A stretch of DNA of 64,000 nucleotides from Acholoe squamosa (Eukaryota > Annelida > Polychaeta > Phyllodocida > Polynoidae): contig OX439044.1 of assembly GCA_949317995.1 (NCBI GenBank), positions 46,642,166 to 46,706,165 of the forward strand. Direction: 5' to 3'. Within the stretch, counting starts at the first letter, position 1. Each line of letters begins with the position of its first letter. Of this stretch, positions 11,710 through 22,878 are shown in pieces. The position numbers and the translations under genes are program-made. Below the pieces are notes generated by a model, which made no database searches, was not told the DNA's origin, and worked only from the letters and a program-made list of their open reading frames with translations.

Positions 11710-12491
11710 CTTATTCTAGCTAACTGTATAACCTTGCAGTTTGCCCTATCATATACAGTACAAATATGCTTATTGAAGGATAGTTTATTATCTAAGATTA
11801 CACCCAAATATTTGAAGGCTTGTACTTCTTCCAGTTGTACTCCCCTAATATAGAAATTGGGATGTATATGGCTGGTGGTGGGCCAATGAACATCAATTGT
11901 GTTTTTTTTCTGATTTATTGTAAGACTGTTCATAATACACCAACTTGACAACTTGTTTAAAGCAACTTGTAGCTCCCTCAGATCAGTGGAGGAAATCACA
12001 GCATCATCAGCATAAAGAACTAAATTGCAGTTTCCTACCTGCTTCACTAGGTCATTTATAAATAGAAAATTAACAAAATAGGACCTGCTGTTGAGCCTTG
12101 TGGCACTCCATACGTTATTGGCAAGGTCTTAGAAAATTTGTTATTCACACCAACTTCCTGAGTCCTATTTGTCAGGTAGGACTTAAACCAATCACATGCA
12201 TTGTCACTAAGTCCATAATTAGATAATTTTTGTATCAGTATAGGGTGGGAAACAGTATCAAATACCTTTTTATAGTCAATAAAGTTAAGAAGGTAGTTTT
12301 CCTATTGTTAAAGTTTTCATAGATCATATCCAAATAAGCACTGACAGCAGATAATGTAAAGTGATTTTTCCTGAAACCATGTTGGGCACAAGTGATATAC
12401 CCTTCCATATAATTTTTAAGCCTTGTAATAACTAATTTTTCAAGAATTTTGCCAGGTGGTGGGAGTTGGCTTATGGGCATTAGATCATTCA
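11710..12491 (-). mobile_element. LINE reverse-transcriptase fragment, truncated at both ends
   Basis: The minus strand encodes the fingers/palm part of a non-LTR RT. At 12235-12492 come ISQLPPPGKILEKLV and a QHGFRKNH motif. Next is a YGVPQGSTAGPI motif at about 12060-12120, with a stop shortly after it. At 11661-12047 come the catalytic LYADDAVI and the YLGVILD motif. The endonuclease, the 5' part and the whole 3' end after the palm are missing, and at least two frame breaks interrupt it. Motif style places it in the CR1/Jockey group; the clade is not resolved. Truncation at both ends plus the flanking duplication is not what ordinary target-primed reverse transcription leaves. The last codons of the open frame run into the left duplication copy. 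Confidence 0.8.
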
Positions 12492-12594
12492 CATTTGTCT
12501 CAACACCCCCACCTTAAGGGAAACTCATGAACCAGTACACATGTGTATCACATGACACAAGGTTTCGGGTCCATCGTTCGCCGTGGTTGTTTTT
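12492..12594. repeat. ~104-bp direct duplication, right copy
   Basis: Right partner of 11605-11709. It runs directly into the leader of the tyrosine-recombinase retroelement, so it may be part of that element's 5' untranslated or terminal region, with the left copy displaced by the LINE fragment. I did not find a further copy at the other end of the retroelement near 19.1 kb. Confidence 0.8.
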
Positions 12595-12652
12595 GGGGGT
12601 TCTGGCAGATTAGTTTAACTTTTTATACCTAAATCTACCCATCTGTCTAAAT

Positions 12653-13800
12653 ATGCCCCGCACTCCTAAGCCAACGGCATCTAAGACAAAGAAGCAGCAG
12701 AAACCAAGAGCTCCATCTGTGCGTAAGTCCACCTCCAAGTACAAATCTACCACACGCCTGGTGGTCCCCGAAGATGACACTGATTGCGGCCAACTTGACA
12801 TTGATGCACTTGTTACAAAAATCGAGGGTAAATAAGAAGGAATCAAGAAAACCTCTGATGATATCCTTGCCCAGCTTAAGTTACTAGCTGGTGAGTCCGT
12901 GGCAAAGAATGACTCTGACTCTAGTGTCCTCTCTGAAGATTCGCCTACCCCACCCCCTCGCAAGCGTAGAAACCATGTGCGGTCAAATGAGCCGTCTGTC
13001 ACTGTCACTGGCTCGGTGTCATCTCAACAGCAGCAGACAGCATCAAGCAAGCAGACAGCACCAGCACTACGCTATGAAGATGTCTATACAATCTGCTGAG
13101 CACAGCCTCTGCACCGGCGGCTCACCTCTTCCCAGTGTCTTCCTCCACCCCATTATCTCATCCCAGGTTCAATCCCTCTTGGCCACCGCACAGCAGCTGT
13201 CAACCATAAAAGGTAGGCCTACCCATCCACACAACTATGTGTTTAGGGGTCCTACACGTAAAAAAAAAAACACTCTAAAATCCCTTACAACTGCTGAGTA
13301 CATTTGGGGATTATTTAGACTTATGAAGGATCCCAACACAACGGATGATGTAAAGCCTTCTATTGCAACCCATATCTATCACTCAGGTGGTAGAGGACGC
13401 AAAAGACTACAAGTGGGGTCAGGTCAGGGATTGGTCAGAGGCAGTTCTCACCAAGATAGCTGAATGTCTTATTACATGGTTTGATATAGCCCAGATAAGT
13501 GTCCTAAGAACTGGCCGTGCCCAGTTTATGTCAGGTGCTTTGCATGAAGGGGACCAGTCTACTGCTACCAAGTCAACAGATAAGTTTGATATGCCACAAG
13601 GCAGGCCACCTATCCGCCCACCTATCAATCGCCCTGGTAAGCCGTGCCCTGACTTCAATAAAGCTGGTGGATGCTCAAAGCATGATGGTCACATTGAAAA
13701 CCAGGTCCCACAGGGACATCATAGCAAATTCTGTCGCAAGCACTTGGACAGCATTAACTACCACCCAAAGGTGGGATGCAGAAATAGGGTCGCATGTTCA
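12653..13800 (+). pseudogene. Gag-like ORF of a DIRS/Ngaro-type retroelement, broken
   Basis: Starts with MPRTPKPTASKTKK, a basic N-terminus, and is cut by an in-frame TAA at 12833-12835. The same frame continues through a Ser/Gln-rich segment to 13099. Coding then moves to a second frame (a QSLLATAQQL and TTAEYIWGLFRLMKD region, to about 13400) and to a third (13363-13800). The last part holds a Cys/His cluster: PCPDFNKAGGCSKHDGH followed by FCRKH and a YHPKVGCRN motif. That cluster resembles the zinc-binding C-terminus of Gag-like proteins in YR retroelements. In a live element the product would package RNA. One nonsense codon and at least two frameshifts make it non-functional. Confidence 0.7.
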
Positions 13801-14135
13801 GTCCGCCCACCAGGGGTACAATCAGGGCTACAATCAGCTATTTCGTCAGCATAACAACACTGACAAACCCCACACCTATTGAGTTGTGTACCAGCAACCC
13901 TGTCTCCAATGTTTCACCTGTTGCTTGTAATGTTGATGACATATTTCTAATGAGCACTTCTGCTTGCGACCACGCCGGCTCCACCTCCTCAGCCCCCCCC
14001 CCCCACTCCCCTCATACGGGCGTGGCTGGGGTAACTCTGAATATTGTCCGCCCCCCCCCCTCTGCCTGATGATCCAACCATAACTCATGATATTGCATTT
14101 AATTGCGTTATACCCTCAGACCAAGATAGTGTTAA
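13801..14135. other. Linker between Gag-like and Pol-like remnants
   Basis: Decayed coding or intergenic part of the element. It contains two poly-C runs (about 13996-14004 and 14051-14060) that probably mark replication slippage. No domain is recognisable. Confidence 0.4.
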
Positions 14136-14702
14136 ATTAACGCAGTTGTATATACCCAGGTCAAACAGAAAATTGCTTCATTCCTGGAGCAGCTCCCCTC
14201 ACAGTACTTTGGGGTCTCCCATTATGAGTATGCTCCTACCAAACTGGAACTTTGGCCACATTTGTTCCCTCATCTTTGGACAGTGGCCCTAGTTTATGCT
14301 CACTTGTACTCGGTGGTAAGATCTACAGGACTTCCTAACCACTTAGCTGCCAGATTGCCAGTGCCCTCATACTTGAACATCCGGCAGGCGCCGTCTGTTG
14401 TCTGGCTATCATGATCAAAAACTATGTGACTACTTGGAGTATGGATGGCCTCTAGGGTATACGGCTGACCGCCCCCTGGATCAGTGTTCCAAAAATCATT
14501 CAACGGCTGTTCAGTTTCCCCACTAGGTGCAAAAATTCATAGATAAGGAGCTTGGTTTGGGAGGAATCCTGGGTCCCTTCTGTCAGCCTCCATTCGCTCC
14601 ATGGACTCATACTGCCCCATTGTTAACGCAGCATAACAAGACCTCTGATGATAGGAGGGTCATCCTAGATTTGTCATTCCCACTTGGAGGATGTACTGTT
14701 AA

Positions 14703-15013
14703 CCCTTTAACTACCGGCCCTCTAAAAGGTGTTTTGGCACTTAAATGCCGGTCCTATGCCCCTGGGCAGCAGAATTGACATATTATGCTGCCCTTGGTGA
14801 GCTGCTGAGGAGGATAAAAAAGTTAAGACTATGTAACTTTATAATTTTCTGACGGGGACGTGTATTCATGTAGGAACACTGTTATATTGGTAAAAAAAAT
14901 GCCACAATTTTGTGAAAGGGATGGCAGCATTGTGGGATGTCTGCCCTGAGGCAGCAGCAGCATTTCAGGGCCATTTTAGATGCTGCCTGAGGGCAACAGC
15001 GGCCCTTAAAGGG
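14703..15013. mobile_element. piggyBac-type MITE inside the RT gene (311 bp)
   Basis: Flanked by TTAA on both sides (14699-14702 and 15014-15017), with ends CCCTTTAA... and ...TTAAAGGG. TTAA duplication with CCC...GGG termini is the signature of piggyBac elements. Removing the insert together with one TTAA restores the RT reading GGCTVNAGITK, so the insertion point and duplication are confirmed by the host coding sequence. No transposase is encoded. Subterminal GGCAGCA and CTGCCCTGAGGCAGCAGCA repeats are present. A truncated relative lies at 29937-30005. Confidence 0.88.
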
Positions 15014-15389
15014 TTAATGCTGGAATCACAAAAGAATTGTTTGAAAGGTGTCCCCCACGCCTACAACCTACCCACAGTGGAGGACCTTGCTGCATACCTA
15101 AAACTGTATGGTTCTCAGTGTTTCATGTGGGGTGCAGACCTCCAGAGCCTATAGACAACTGAGGCTGGTTCCAGGGGATATCCCCCTCCTGGGTTTTGCT
15201 CATCATGGCGCCACTTACCTAGATGTGTGTATTAGTGCCAGACTCTGTGGCGGGGTATGTCAGAGGACAACATCTGCTGTCTGCTATCTAATGAGAAAAC
15301 TTGGTTTTACAGCTCTGGTATACCTTGATGATTTTTGCGGCAAAGAGAGGTCTGAACAAAATGCATGGGAGGCCTATTCCGACCTAGCG

Positions 15390-15490
15390 TGATGCATTAT
15401 TAACCAATGAGAATATTCCTCTCATTCACTGCAGACTTTTCAGGGTGCATTATGTAACACCTGGTACCCATCAGATCGCTGTTATCAGTC
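15390..15490. repeat. Short interspersed repeat interrupting the RT gene
   Basis: This ~100-base block breaks the RT frame and resembles 43620-43695. Shared words are ATTATTA-CCAATGA, ATTCACTGCAG, CTGGTACCCATC-GAT and TTATCAGT. Its ends are not sharp, and similarity may run a little further into the RT sequence. Confidence 0.5.
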
Positions 15491-16320
15491 CTTATCTCGC
15501 AAGGTATCAGCTTCAGCAGGGGTCGGCCCACCAAAGAATCTGCTAACGCGGAATAACACCTTCCTCTCTCTCACTGCAGAATTGGGCCTAGCATTGGCCC
15601 CCGAAAAGTGTTCTCCCCCAACACAAGAGCTTCTGTGGCTGGGGTTCATCGTCAATGCCCCCTCTATGATTGTGTCTGTTCCATCACAAAAAAAAACTTG
15701 CTGAAATTGTGGATGAGTGTGGGCTCTGGGCTGAGTCTTCACATGCCACAAAGAAGCAGGTCCAGTCAATCACAGGAAAATTGGTTCATGTGTCACGATG
15801 CCTCCCCCATGCTAGAACATTTATCTGCAGAATTCTTGACTCACTGCGTGGTGCCCCAGACACTGGTACATTCCTACTAACTCATGCCTTCAAGGCAGAT
15901 GTTCTTTGGTTTCAGATATATGCACAGAAGTCAAATGGTGTAAGGTTCCTCCTCCCCGACCTCAAGGAGTATCCTATAGAATGTAACTCATCCCTCACTG
16001 GAGGCGGAGGAACTCTGACACACACTTCTATGAACTTGAATACGATGATGCCCACAAGAGCCTGTGCACACACATCACCCAGAGCGAGGCAGTCAATATA
16101 GTAACTGCATACAGGACCCTTACCCTGTCATACGCAGTGGGAATGCTAATTGTAATTTATACTGATAATCTCTCCTCCAGGTATGCACTCCACTTAGGCA
16201 GAACAAAGGTCAAGGTGTTGGCAGCCTGCTCCATGCAACTCTGGCTTGAGGGTGCTCTCATAGACCAACGTGTGGCAGGCACAAGCCAGGCAAGCTCATC
16301 CCCCTGGCTGACGCATTGAG

Positions 16321-16629
16321 TAGTTCACATGATTCAGCCAAAAAGGCCTTAACTGCATCCCTTGTCAAGCAGAGTGTCTCCTTTAATGCTGCTGTCTCAG
16401 ATAAAACTCAGGAGAACAAGTTACGTCACGCAACAATTTACCTCACCTACGCCCTCCATTATGGTGTGGAGATTCTGAACCCTTCGGTTCCAGACTCCTG
16501 TATGTTCCAACAATACCTTGCCAACTCCCTCCGCCAACCTACCTCTAGGAAGTGCTACACTTCGGGAGCAGCCCAGTGGATACTTGACAGAGGGGGCGAC
16601 CCTTCTGCTCTCACCTCCCACCAGGTTGC
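16321..16629 (+). pseudogene. Tyrosine recombinase, N-terminal part (split)
   Basis: The frame at 16316-16639 contains HATIYLTYALHYGVEI, FQQYLANSLRQPTSRKCY and a WILDRGGDPSAL segment. It looks like the helical core-binding domain found at the start of YR-retroelement recombinases. The frame is cut at about 16629 by a 1.8-kb insertion; the rest of the gene resumes at 18452. The junction reads SHQV on the left and HQANRVAKG on the right. Confidence 0.65.
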
Positions 16630-18451
16630 GTGGAACTAATTCCATTTCCTCTATGTTTCTATATAGCATAACACATAAAAACAGGCCCCCGTAATGTTCG
16701 TTGGTAATATTTTTGACCGAAGCAAGATTAAACCATCTCTCACACACAATGTGTTAGAATATAGGATAGGCTTAACCCTGAAAATCTTAACTAAGGGAGC
16801 GATACGTACAGCAAGTGCTATTCTACCCTATTTTGGGCCTCAAAACCTCCATTGGCCAGATGAACATTTGCAGACCTGATAAAATCCCCAAACCTTGGCA
16901 AAATATAAAAACTCATCTACTGTTCCATTTAGGAACTATTTGGGGTCACTTGTGATTTTTTTCATAATTTTACCAATATTTCTTGCATATGATTTCTAAG
17001 CCAATCAGCACCCAGATCACCTTCAGTGCAGGCCTGAATACCATATGACTCACGAGAGGGCAGCATTTACGTCCATGTAACCTTAATTAGGGGTAGGGTC
17101 TTCAGATAAAACTAAAATGTTTTTCCTATCAAACCTTAGGGTCTGTCCTATAAAATCCTAAAGTTTGGTGGCAACAGCCTTTCTCAATGTTATGATATGA
17201 GGGGATTGATGTGTGCAATTCACACTGAAATTCATACCAGTTTTCAATGTGATTTCCGAGCAGCGACTTTTATCATCAAAGATCTATGTACTGCACAAGC
17301 AGCAGTTCTAGAGCTGTCAAATTGCATATTTGCATTGAATTCAGTCACCTGATGATGAAGGGGGCATTGATTTTGCAAAATATTGTTAGGATTTTGCCAG
17401 AAAAACTCACAAAATCATGAAAAACATGATAAAACTGGTGAAAAATGATTAATATTAGGCCTATGATTAATCCCACTTTTTACAGATCATATCTTACCAG
17501 GGGATCATTTTTTAAGGCATGCCTTTTCTGTTACATGCATCAAGAATACCTGTTATCAATATTGTACTAATATTTGCACTGGGGGATAAATTACTGCTGG
17601 TTAATTAGATAGTTGCGCTCTCACTGAAACTTTGACGAAACACTGCAAACCCGACCAAACTTCCAATGGACTCTATGGTAGGCCCTACATGGATATCTGT
17701 GCATCAATAACCCTAGGAAGATTAAAATGAGGCTAAAATGTCATTTTCTGCTGAAAATTTCACCCTGTAGGTGGTTTATGTCCAGAAAAAGTTATGTTTT
17801 GGGAGATTCATAGAAACTGCAATATTTAGTGAATTACCCTACCTCTGCAAGCAAGGTTTTCCTATTTTTTTTATTTACACACCATTTCTGTGACTAATTT
17901 GGCTTGATTCCTGTAAAACTATCCTTGCTGTAACAGAAAAATGACATTAAGAGGGCATTTGAAATAGGCAGGTCAAATGTCCAATCATCCTATAGGTCAC
18001 GTGGAACTAATTCCATTTCCTCTGTGTTTCTATATAGCATAACACATAAAAACAGGCCCCCGTAATGTTCGTTGGTAATATTTTCGGCCGTAGCAAGATT
18101 AAACCATCTCTCACACACAATGTGTTAGAATATAGGATAGGCTTAACCCTGAAAATCTTAACTGAGGGAGCGATACATACAGCAAGTGCCATTCTACCCT
18201 ATTTTGGGCCTCAAAACCTCCATTGGCCAGATGAACATTTGCAGACCTGATAAAATCCCCAAACCTTGGCAAAATATAAAAACTGATCTACTGTTCATTT
18301 AGGAACTATTTGGGGTCACTTGTGATTTTTTTCATAATTTTACCAATATTTCTTGCATATGATTCTAAGCCAATCAGCACCCAGATCACCTTCAGTGCAG
18401 GCCTGAATACCATATGACTCACGAGAGGGCAGCATTTACGTCCATGTAACC
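16630..18451. mobile_element. 1.8-kb insertion with LTR-like direct repeats (TRIM-like)
   Basis: Two ~450-bp direct repeats, 16629-17082 and 18000-18451, bracket about 917 bases with no coding capacity. By eye the repeats differ at roughly ten positions over 450 bases. The insert splits the recombinase gene. The flanks carry CACCAGG...GTTGC on both sides, in full on the right (CACCAGGCAAACAGGGTTGC) and shortened on the left (CACCAGGTTGC), consistent with a target duplication later trimmed. Repeat ends are TGGAACTAATTCC and CATGTAACC, not the usual TG...CA, and I see no clear primer-binding site or polypurine tract. A nonautonomous LTR element is the leading idea; another direct-repeat element is possible. 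Confidence 0.65.
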
Positions 18452-19141
18452 ACCAGGCAAACAGGGTTGCAAAGGGGGCAGAGAATCTCCACCCACACAC
18501 GCCATCACCTGCCCCCCTCCAATGACGCCTAGGGACCTCCTAGCAGCCTGCGACTACTTGGACAAGGCTATGAGCGGCCCCGTCGTCAAGGCAGCCATGT
18601 GTATAGGCTTCTTTTCTACGCTCCTCAAATCTCCTATCACCATCAGTAACCCTCTGGAGAGGACCGGCGGCAGTGAGTCCGACCACACACTCTTACTCAA
18701 TGAGTGGAGAAGACGGTTTGCTCATTGTAATAAGATCCTCCAAGACTATAAAAGCCTCTCACTACCCTACAGTGCTGGCACTCCCTAGGATCAAGGGCAT
18801 TAATGCCTGCCCTGCAGCGGCCTGGGATGCGTATGTCAAAAAGGTCCCGGGTAGCCCAGCTGACCCAGCCTTCATCACCCCCATTGACACCTTCTCAGAT
18901 GTCAATTGTCATGCAGGCTGCCCTCCAAAGTAAGGGTTGCCCTCACCATCACCATGCATTCACTACCCATGCTGCTGTCCAAGCTAACTGTAAAAAAGAG
19001 GACATTGCAACCCATGGTACCCGGAAGTCTCGTAAGGCCATGAGTTCCTACCTGCCATCAGAATCCTCTTTCAAGGACGCCTCAGCCCTATCAGCTCTAT
19101 TTGCACCAAACAACAACTACAACCACATGTGTCGTCTATGA
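18452..19141 (+). pseudogene. Tyrosine recombinase, catalytic part (broken)
   Basis: 18452-18788 holds the segment with HPHTRHHLPP, DLLAACDYLD and AAMCIGFFSTLLKS, the region that normally carries the first catalytic Arg. 18780-18930 continues in another frame (INACPAAAWDAY). 18803-19141 ends with HHHHAFTTHAA, DIATHGTRKSRKAMSSYL and a C-terminal FKDASALSALFA tail. The HxxR catalytic box appears as HAFT, so the second Arg is lost. Together with the frameshifts and the upstream insertion, this recombinase cannot work. It ends the 12.65-19.14 kb element. I did not find its terminal repeats. Confidence 0.68.
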
Positions 19142-19431
19142 ATCTGTTTGCAAGGGACCTTATTTTCTACTTCATCAATTTCCTTTTCTTTCCATTATCT
19201 TGTACCATGTTATAACTCACAAAAAAAAACTCAATTGAACTCCATGTTCGTATATAAACACCACTATATAAACACTACTGACTAAATTTGTCCTTGAACA
19301 TTATAGCCATATTCATCATAGTCAGCAATTTAAGCCACTAATCAGGCTGTTTCTTTCTGGAATATATCAAACTGTTAAAAGACGTCCCAGGACTCAAGCA
19401 TGCACCATTCTATGCCAATTCGATACATGCT

Positions 19432-19433
<2 letters not shown>

Positions 19434-19504
<71 letters not shown>
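19434..19504. repeat. (AT)n microsatellite
   Basis: About 70 bases of uninterrupted AT dinucleotide. Confidence 0.97.
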
Positions 19505-19506
<2 letters not shown>

Positions 19507-21359
19507 GCCAATATTCATGTCAGGTAGACGAGCACAAAGCTCTCCCCTCCAACCCAAACACTGAAGGATCCTGTTCCTGTGTCATATTCAACCCTTCCCC
19601 AACACCTTACAAACATGAACGTTGTGTACACCCAGACAAGCCTTCTACACACATTGCTCCTGTTACTTGTTGCCTGTCCTTGTAGTCCTGTTTTCTACTA
19701 CACTGCTGTTTGACAGATCGGCTTTCTACTGATCTAATTTAAAAGTACATGTAGCATGTTGGCCTGTTGATTGAGGCAGCACCAGTATCCACCATTTGAA
19801 CGGTCCTAAAACCGTGCTAGCAAACAATGACACAGTGGATTTGCTTTCTAGACCTATGCATCGGGCCTACAATTAAGGACTGGTTTCACAGCTGTGGTCT
19901 GCCGGTGATTTCTTTTATAGCAAATATGTAAACGAAATCAGTGAACAGCGGCATGCAGTGGTACCAGCCTTTTACTGGTAGCAATTCTCAAGGTGGGAAT
20001 TTATACTAAGTATTTCATGAATAGTATTCAAACACTTTCCTATTTGAGACAACATGTACATTTTATTATTCAGTAAAGCTTTACCCTGACCTGTATAATG
20101 CTTAGCAAACACGCATACATTGATTTACACGGTAGGGCAATCGTCCTGCTTGAGATCTACAGTATACTGTTCATTAATATGGAGAACCCAGATTCTAAAA
20201 GACATGAGTTTGAGAACTAATGTTACCTTTACGGCTGCCACCCCTGTGATCTAAATGAAGAAATTCATCATCATCTCACCCTGGTGCGAAGTCAGGTCTC
20301 CAGAGACAGTTTTAGTGCCAACGGATTCGCACGTTGGACTTTAGTAATTCTGTCAACAGCTAGGCATTGTTCCCCTCTTGCATCAACTCTCAAACTTGCC
20401 GTACCGTACTTGCCTGCCAATCGCTCAACCCATCATCTAGCCACCCAGCACAATTGCCTACCTATAGGACTAACATGACCCCACGTGCCTTAGATTGATT
20501 GATTGATTTGTGTTTTACAGCACTTTAGCGGCACTAAGTGGCTATCCCATGCTTCACAGGTTGATAATTTAACAGAGGAATGTGTCAGTGCCCGCGCATA
20601 TGTGCACCACACACATCCTGAGGGGATAGGAAAGAGGAGATATAGACCCTTTTAAGTGGGCTAGGGAAGCCCGCCACGTGCCTTAGAACCCTTCTATCTG
20701 ACCAGCAAATCCTTGCATTGGATTAGGCCATTAGCCTTGCAAATTTACATGTACTTTATATCAGATAGTTATAATAGCCTCACAGATTTAATGAAACTAA
20801 AAAGGAGAGTCAGCCAAGACAATTAGTGTGAGGCACACTTAAGTCCTTTTTTTCAATATAGACTTTCACAATATGGGTTTACAAAATAATGTTATTTAGA
20901 TTTCATGATAGCCGTCGGGCTATGATTAACACCTGTGGTTTGGGTTCAGGAGATATAAAGCAGATAAAAGAAGAAAGTATGAGGGTTCATGATAATAGAG
21001 TGAAACGAAAGGCCAATTCCACTGAGGTGAAGCTACATCCTCCAATGTCTTAAAGGTGCCCGGAAAGGAGACAGCCTGACAAGACTGTCTGCCTGAAGGC
21101 GGCTTGCCATGTGCGTTGCCCCCATATAGTGTTGCTATGGTAACTATATCTGCAGAGGATGGTATTATAGATAGACTGATAGGGTGGTGTGGCCCATCTA
21201 TATGGTCATTACCAACACACCAGATAAAAACACCCAGCTAGATCTTTATCTGTAAAGCTATACAACAAATAAAGGAGGATACCAAAGAGGTTCATTTTGG
21301 CACCAAGACCATCCGCTGTCTGCAGATTGACATAATCAGCTTCCTACCATAAATACACC

Positions 21360-21780
21360 AGGCAAAAACCCTATAATGATAAAAACCACAAATACCATAA
21401 AGAACCACCATGTATTCCCTGCCAAGCCAATCCCCCCTGCTGTCATTTAAGACTGGCACTTCGTTTTTTCCCCCATTCCGTTTCTTTTATATGATTATTT
21501 TCTCGGGCTCATTCCTTCAGAGAGGGAAAAGGGAAAAGAAACCGCAATTCATAAAAGAGGGGATCTACCTTGATGCCTGCTCAGTTATAGAGTGAGAAAG
21601 GGAGCATAGTTGAATCCACTATGCTGGCTATTTATGCCACTGGACCACTGGAGGTGGTGGTATATGTGTCCTCGGGGGCTAGACCCCGACCCACTATGTG
21701 ATCTAGCGGCCCTATGAGATACAAAGGTACCTATCTTCCCCTTTTGTCTTTGGGAAATAGATATATAGTTGAGAATACTA
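21360..21780. repeat. Dispersed repeat family R3, copy 1
   Basis: Matches 58670-59055 in the same orientation: CTGCCAA-C-A-TC-CC then CTG-(C)GTCATTT, later AATCCACT...CCACTGGAGG, GATCTA then GAGATACAA-GG-ACCTATCT, and the TTTGTCT-GG-AA end. Heavily diverged with indels; class unknown. The frame at 21410-21595 is not credible as a gene. Confidence 0.55.
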
Positions 21781-22878
21781 CGTGACTAGGGCAAACTCCA
21801 AGTGTTATTGGGATTTGGTGAGCGTGAACCCCCCAGAAATATCAGCCTGCCCTGCTAAGATAATGTAGCACTGAGTAGAGCTCTAGGCCTATAACGTATT
21901 TCTATCATTACATAACGTATTTCTATCATTACATATACACTACAAGAACAACTCAACAACAACTAATAATTATTGCAGTGTCAGCATCTAGGACAGAAAT
22001 ACTACTTTGTACCGCTTTCTTCCAATATTTCCACCTTCACTCCAGAAGATTACATCAATAATATTCTTCTCTACACAAAAGAGGTAGGTACCTAGTTCGC
22101 CTCAGCATATTAACTGCCCATAGTGTGAACATGTTGCCATGACCCCCATTACCTATCCATATACACATGAGGGGAGATGATTCAAGTGCCTCAAACCAGA
22201 TACTAACCAGTCCTACACTGTGCACATGATGTGATAGGTGTGATAGTAGTGGGGCATGCTGAGGACTGATGGGACTACATTACTCACACCACCTCAATCT
22301 ATTACCATCTGAATGATACCTCTAACCCACTATAACTATCATCACCACAACTGCTAATGCACAGCATGCCGTATAAATACATAAAAAGACCAATAGAAAA
22401 TCTAGGGTAGGTAGCGTTACCTGAATTTAACAGTTCGTTCACGCTCGATTAACCTTCATCTTAAAGATCGTATCCCAACAACTCTCCTTTACTTAAAAAG
22501 GAATAGGCAATATATTTCATACAGAATTATGCACATAAAGTTCTACCCAGAATATTTACTGTAGGTCGACACTAAAGCTACTGGATAACATAACTGTTTG
22601 GTACTTCATGGATGAGTGATCACGTGTGTAGACTGGATGCCTACTGATTCATTGGTGACACTATTTGGCTCTGAGATGTACTAGCACATACACAAGTTTC
22701 ATCTCAAACAAAAGGTTTACATACTGCCCATCTTCTATTAAAAAGGGGTAATGGAAAAAAACATATATAAAGAGAGATAGTAAAGCAGGTATTGTATCCA
22801 TTATTGTAGGGGCCAGCTGGTGGAGCCCCCTTCTGTTATAGCCCTTAACTATCAGAAACTTGGTAAACATTTCCCGTC

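Larger units (their letters stand above)
14136..16320 (+). pseudogene. RT-RNase H region of a DIRS/Ngaro-type retroelement, broken
   Basis: Fragments in order. About 14160-14500: an N-terminal block ending in an EYGWPLGYTAD-like motif. 14527-14700: LGPFCQPPFAPWT and RRVILDLSFPLGG, typical of YR-element RTs. After a MITE, 15100-15390: GADLQS(R)AYRQLRL, LGFAHHGATY and the catalytic VYLDDF. 15570-15700: LGLALAPEKC and LLWLGFIVN. 15680-16320: the RNase H part, with a HITQSEAVNIV-type motif and IYTDNLSSRYAL. Domain order and motif wording match YR retroelements rather than Gypsy or Copia. Frame changes every few hundred bases, stops, the MITE (14703-15013) and an apparent insertion near 15390-15490 show long inactivity. 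Confidence 0.75.
19142..22868. other. Gene-free stretch with AT microsatellite and a dispersed repeat
   Basis: Contains the (AT)n tract at 19434-19504 and, at 21360-21780, a diverged copy of a repeat also seen at 58670-59055. A short GATT run occurs near 20494-20507. No coding region is supported. Confidence 0.5.

Noticed and set aside
12610..13008. 132-codon minus-strand frame
   Set aside because: Lies antisense to the Gag-like remnant and has no recognisable domain.
16421..16879. Frames spanning the recombinase/LTR-like boundary (16421-16747 minus, 16694-16879 plus)
   Set aside because: They read into the direct repeat and recur at 18065-18250 in the other copy; no protein resemblance.
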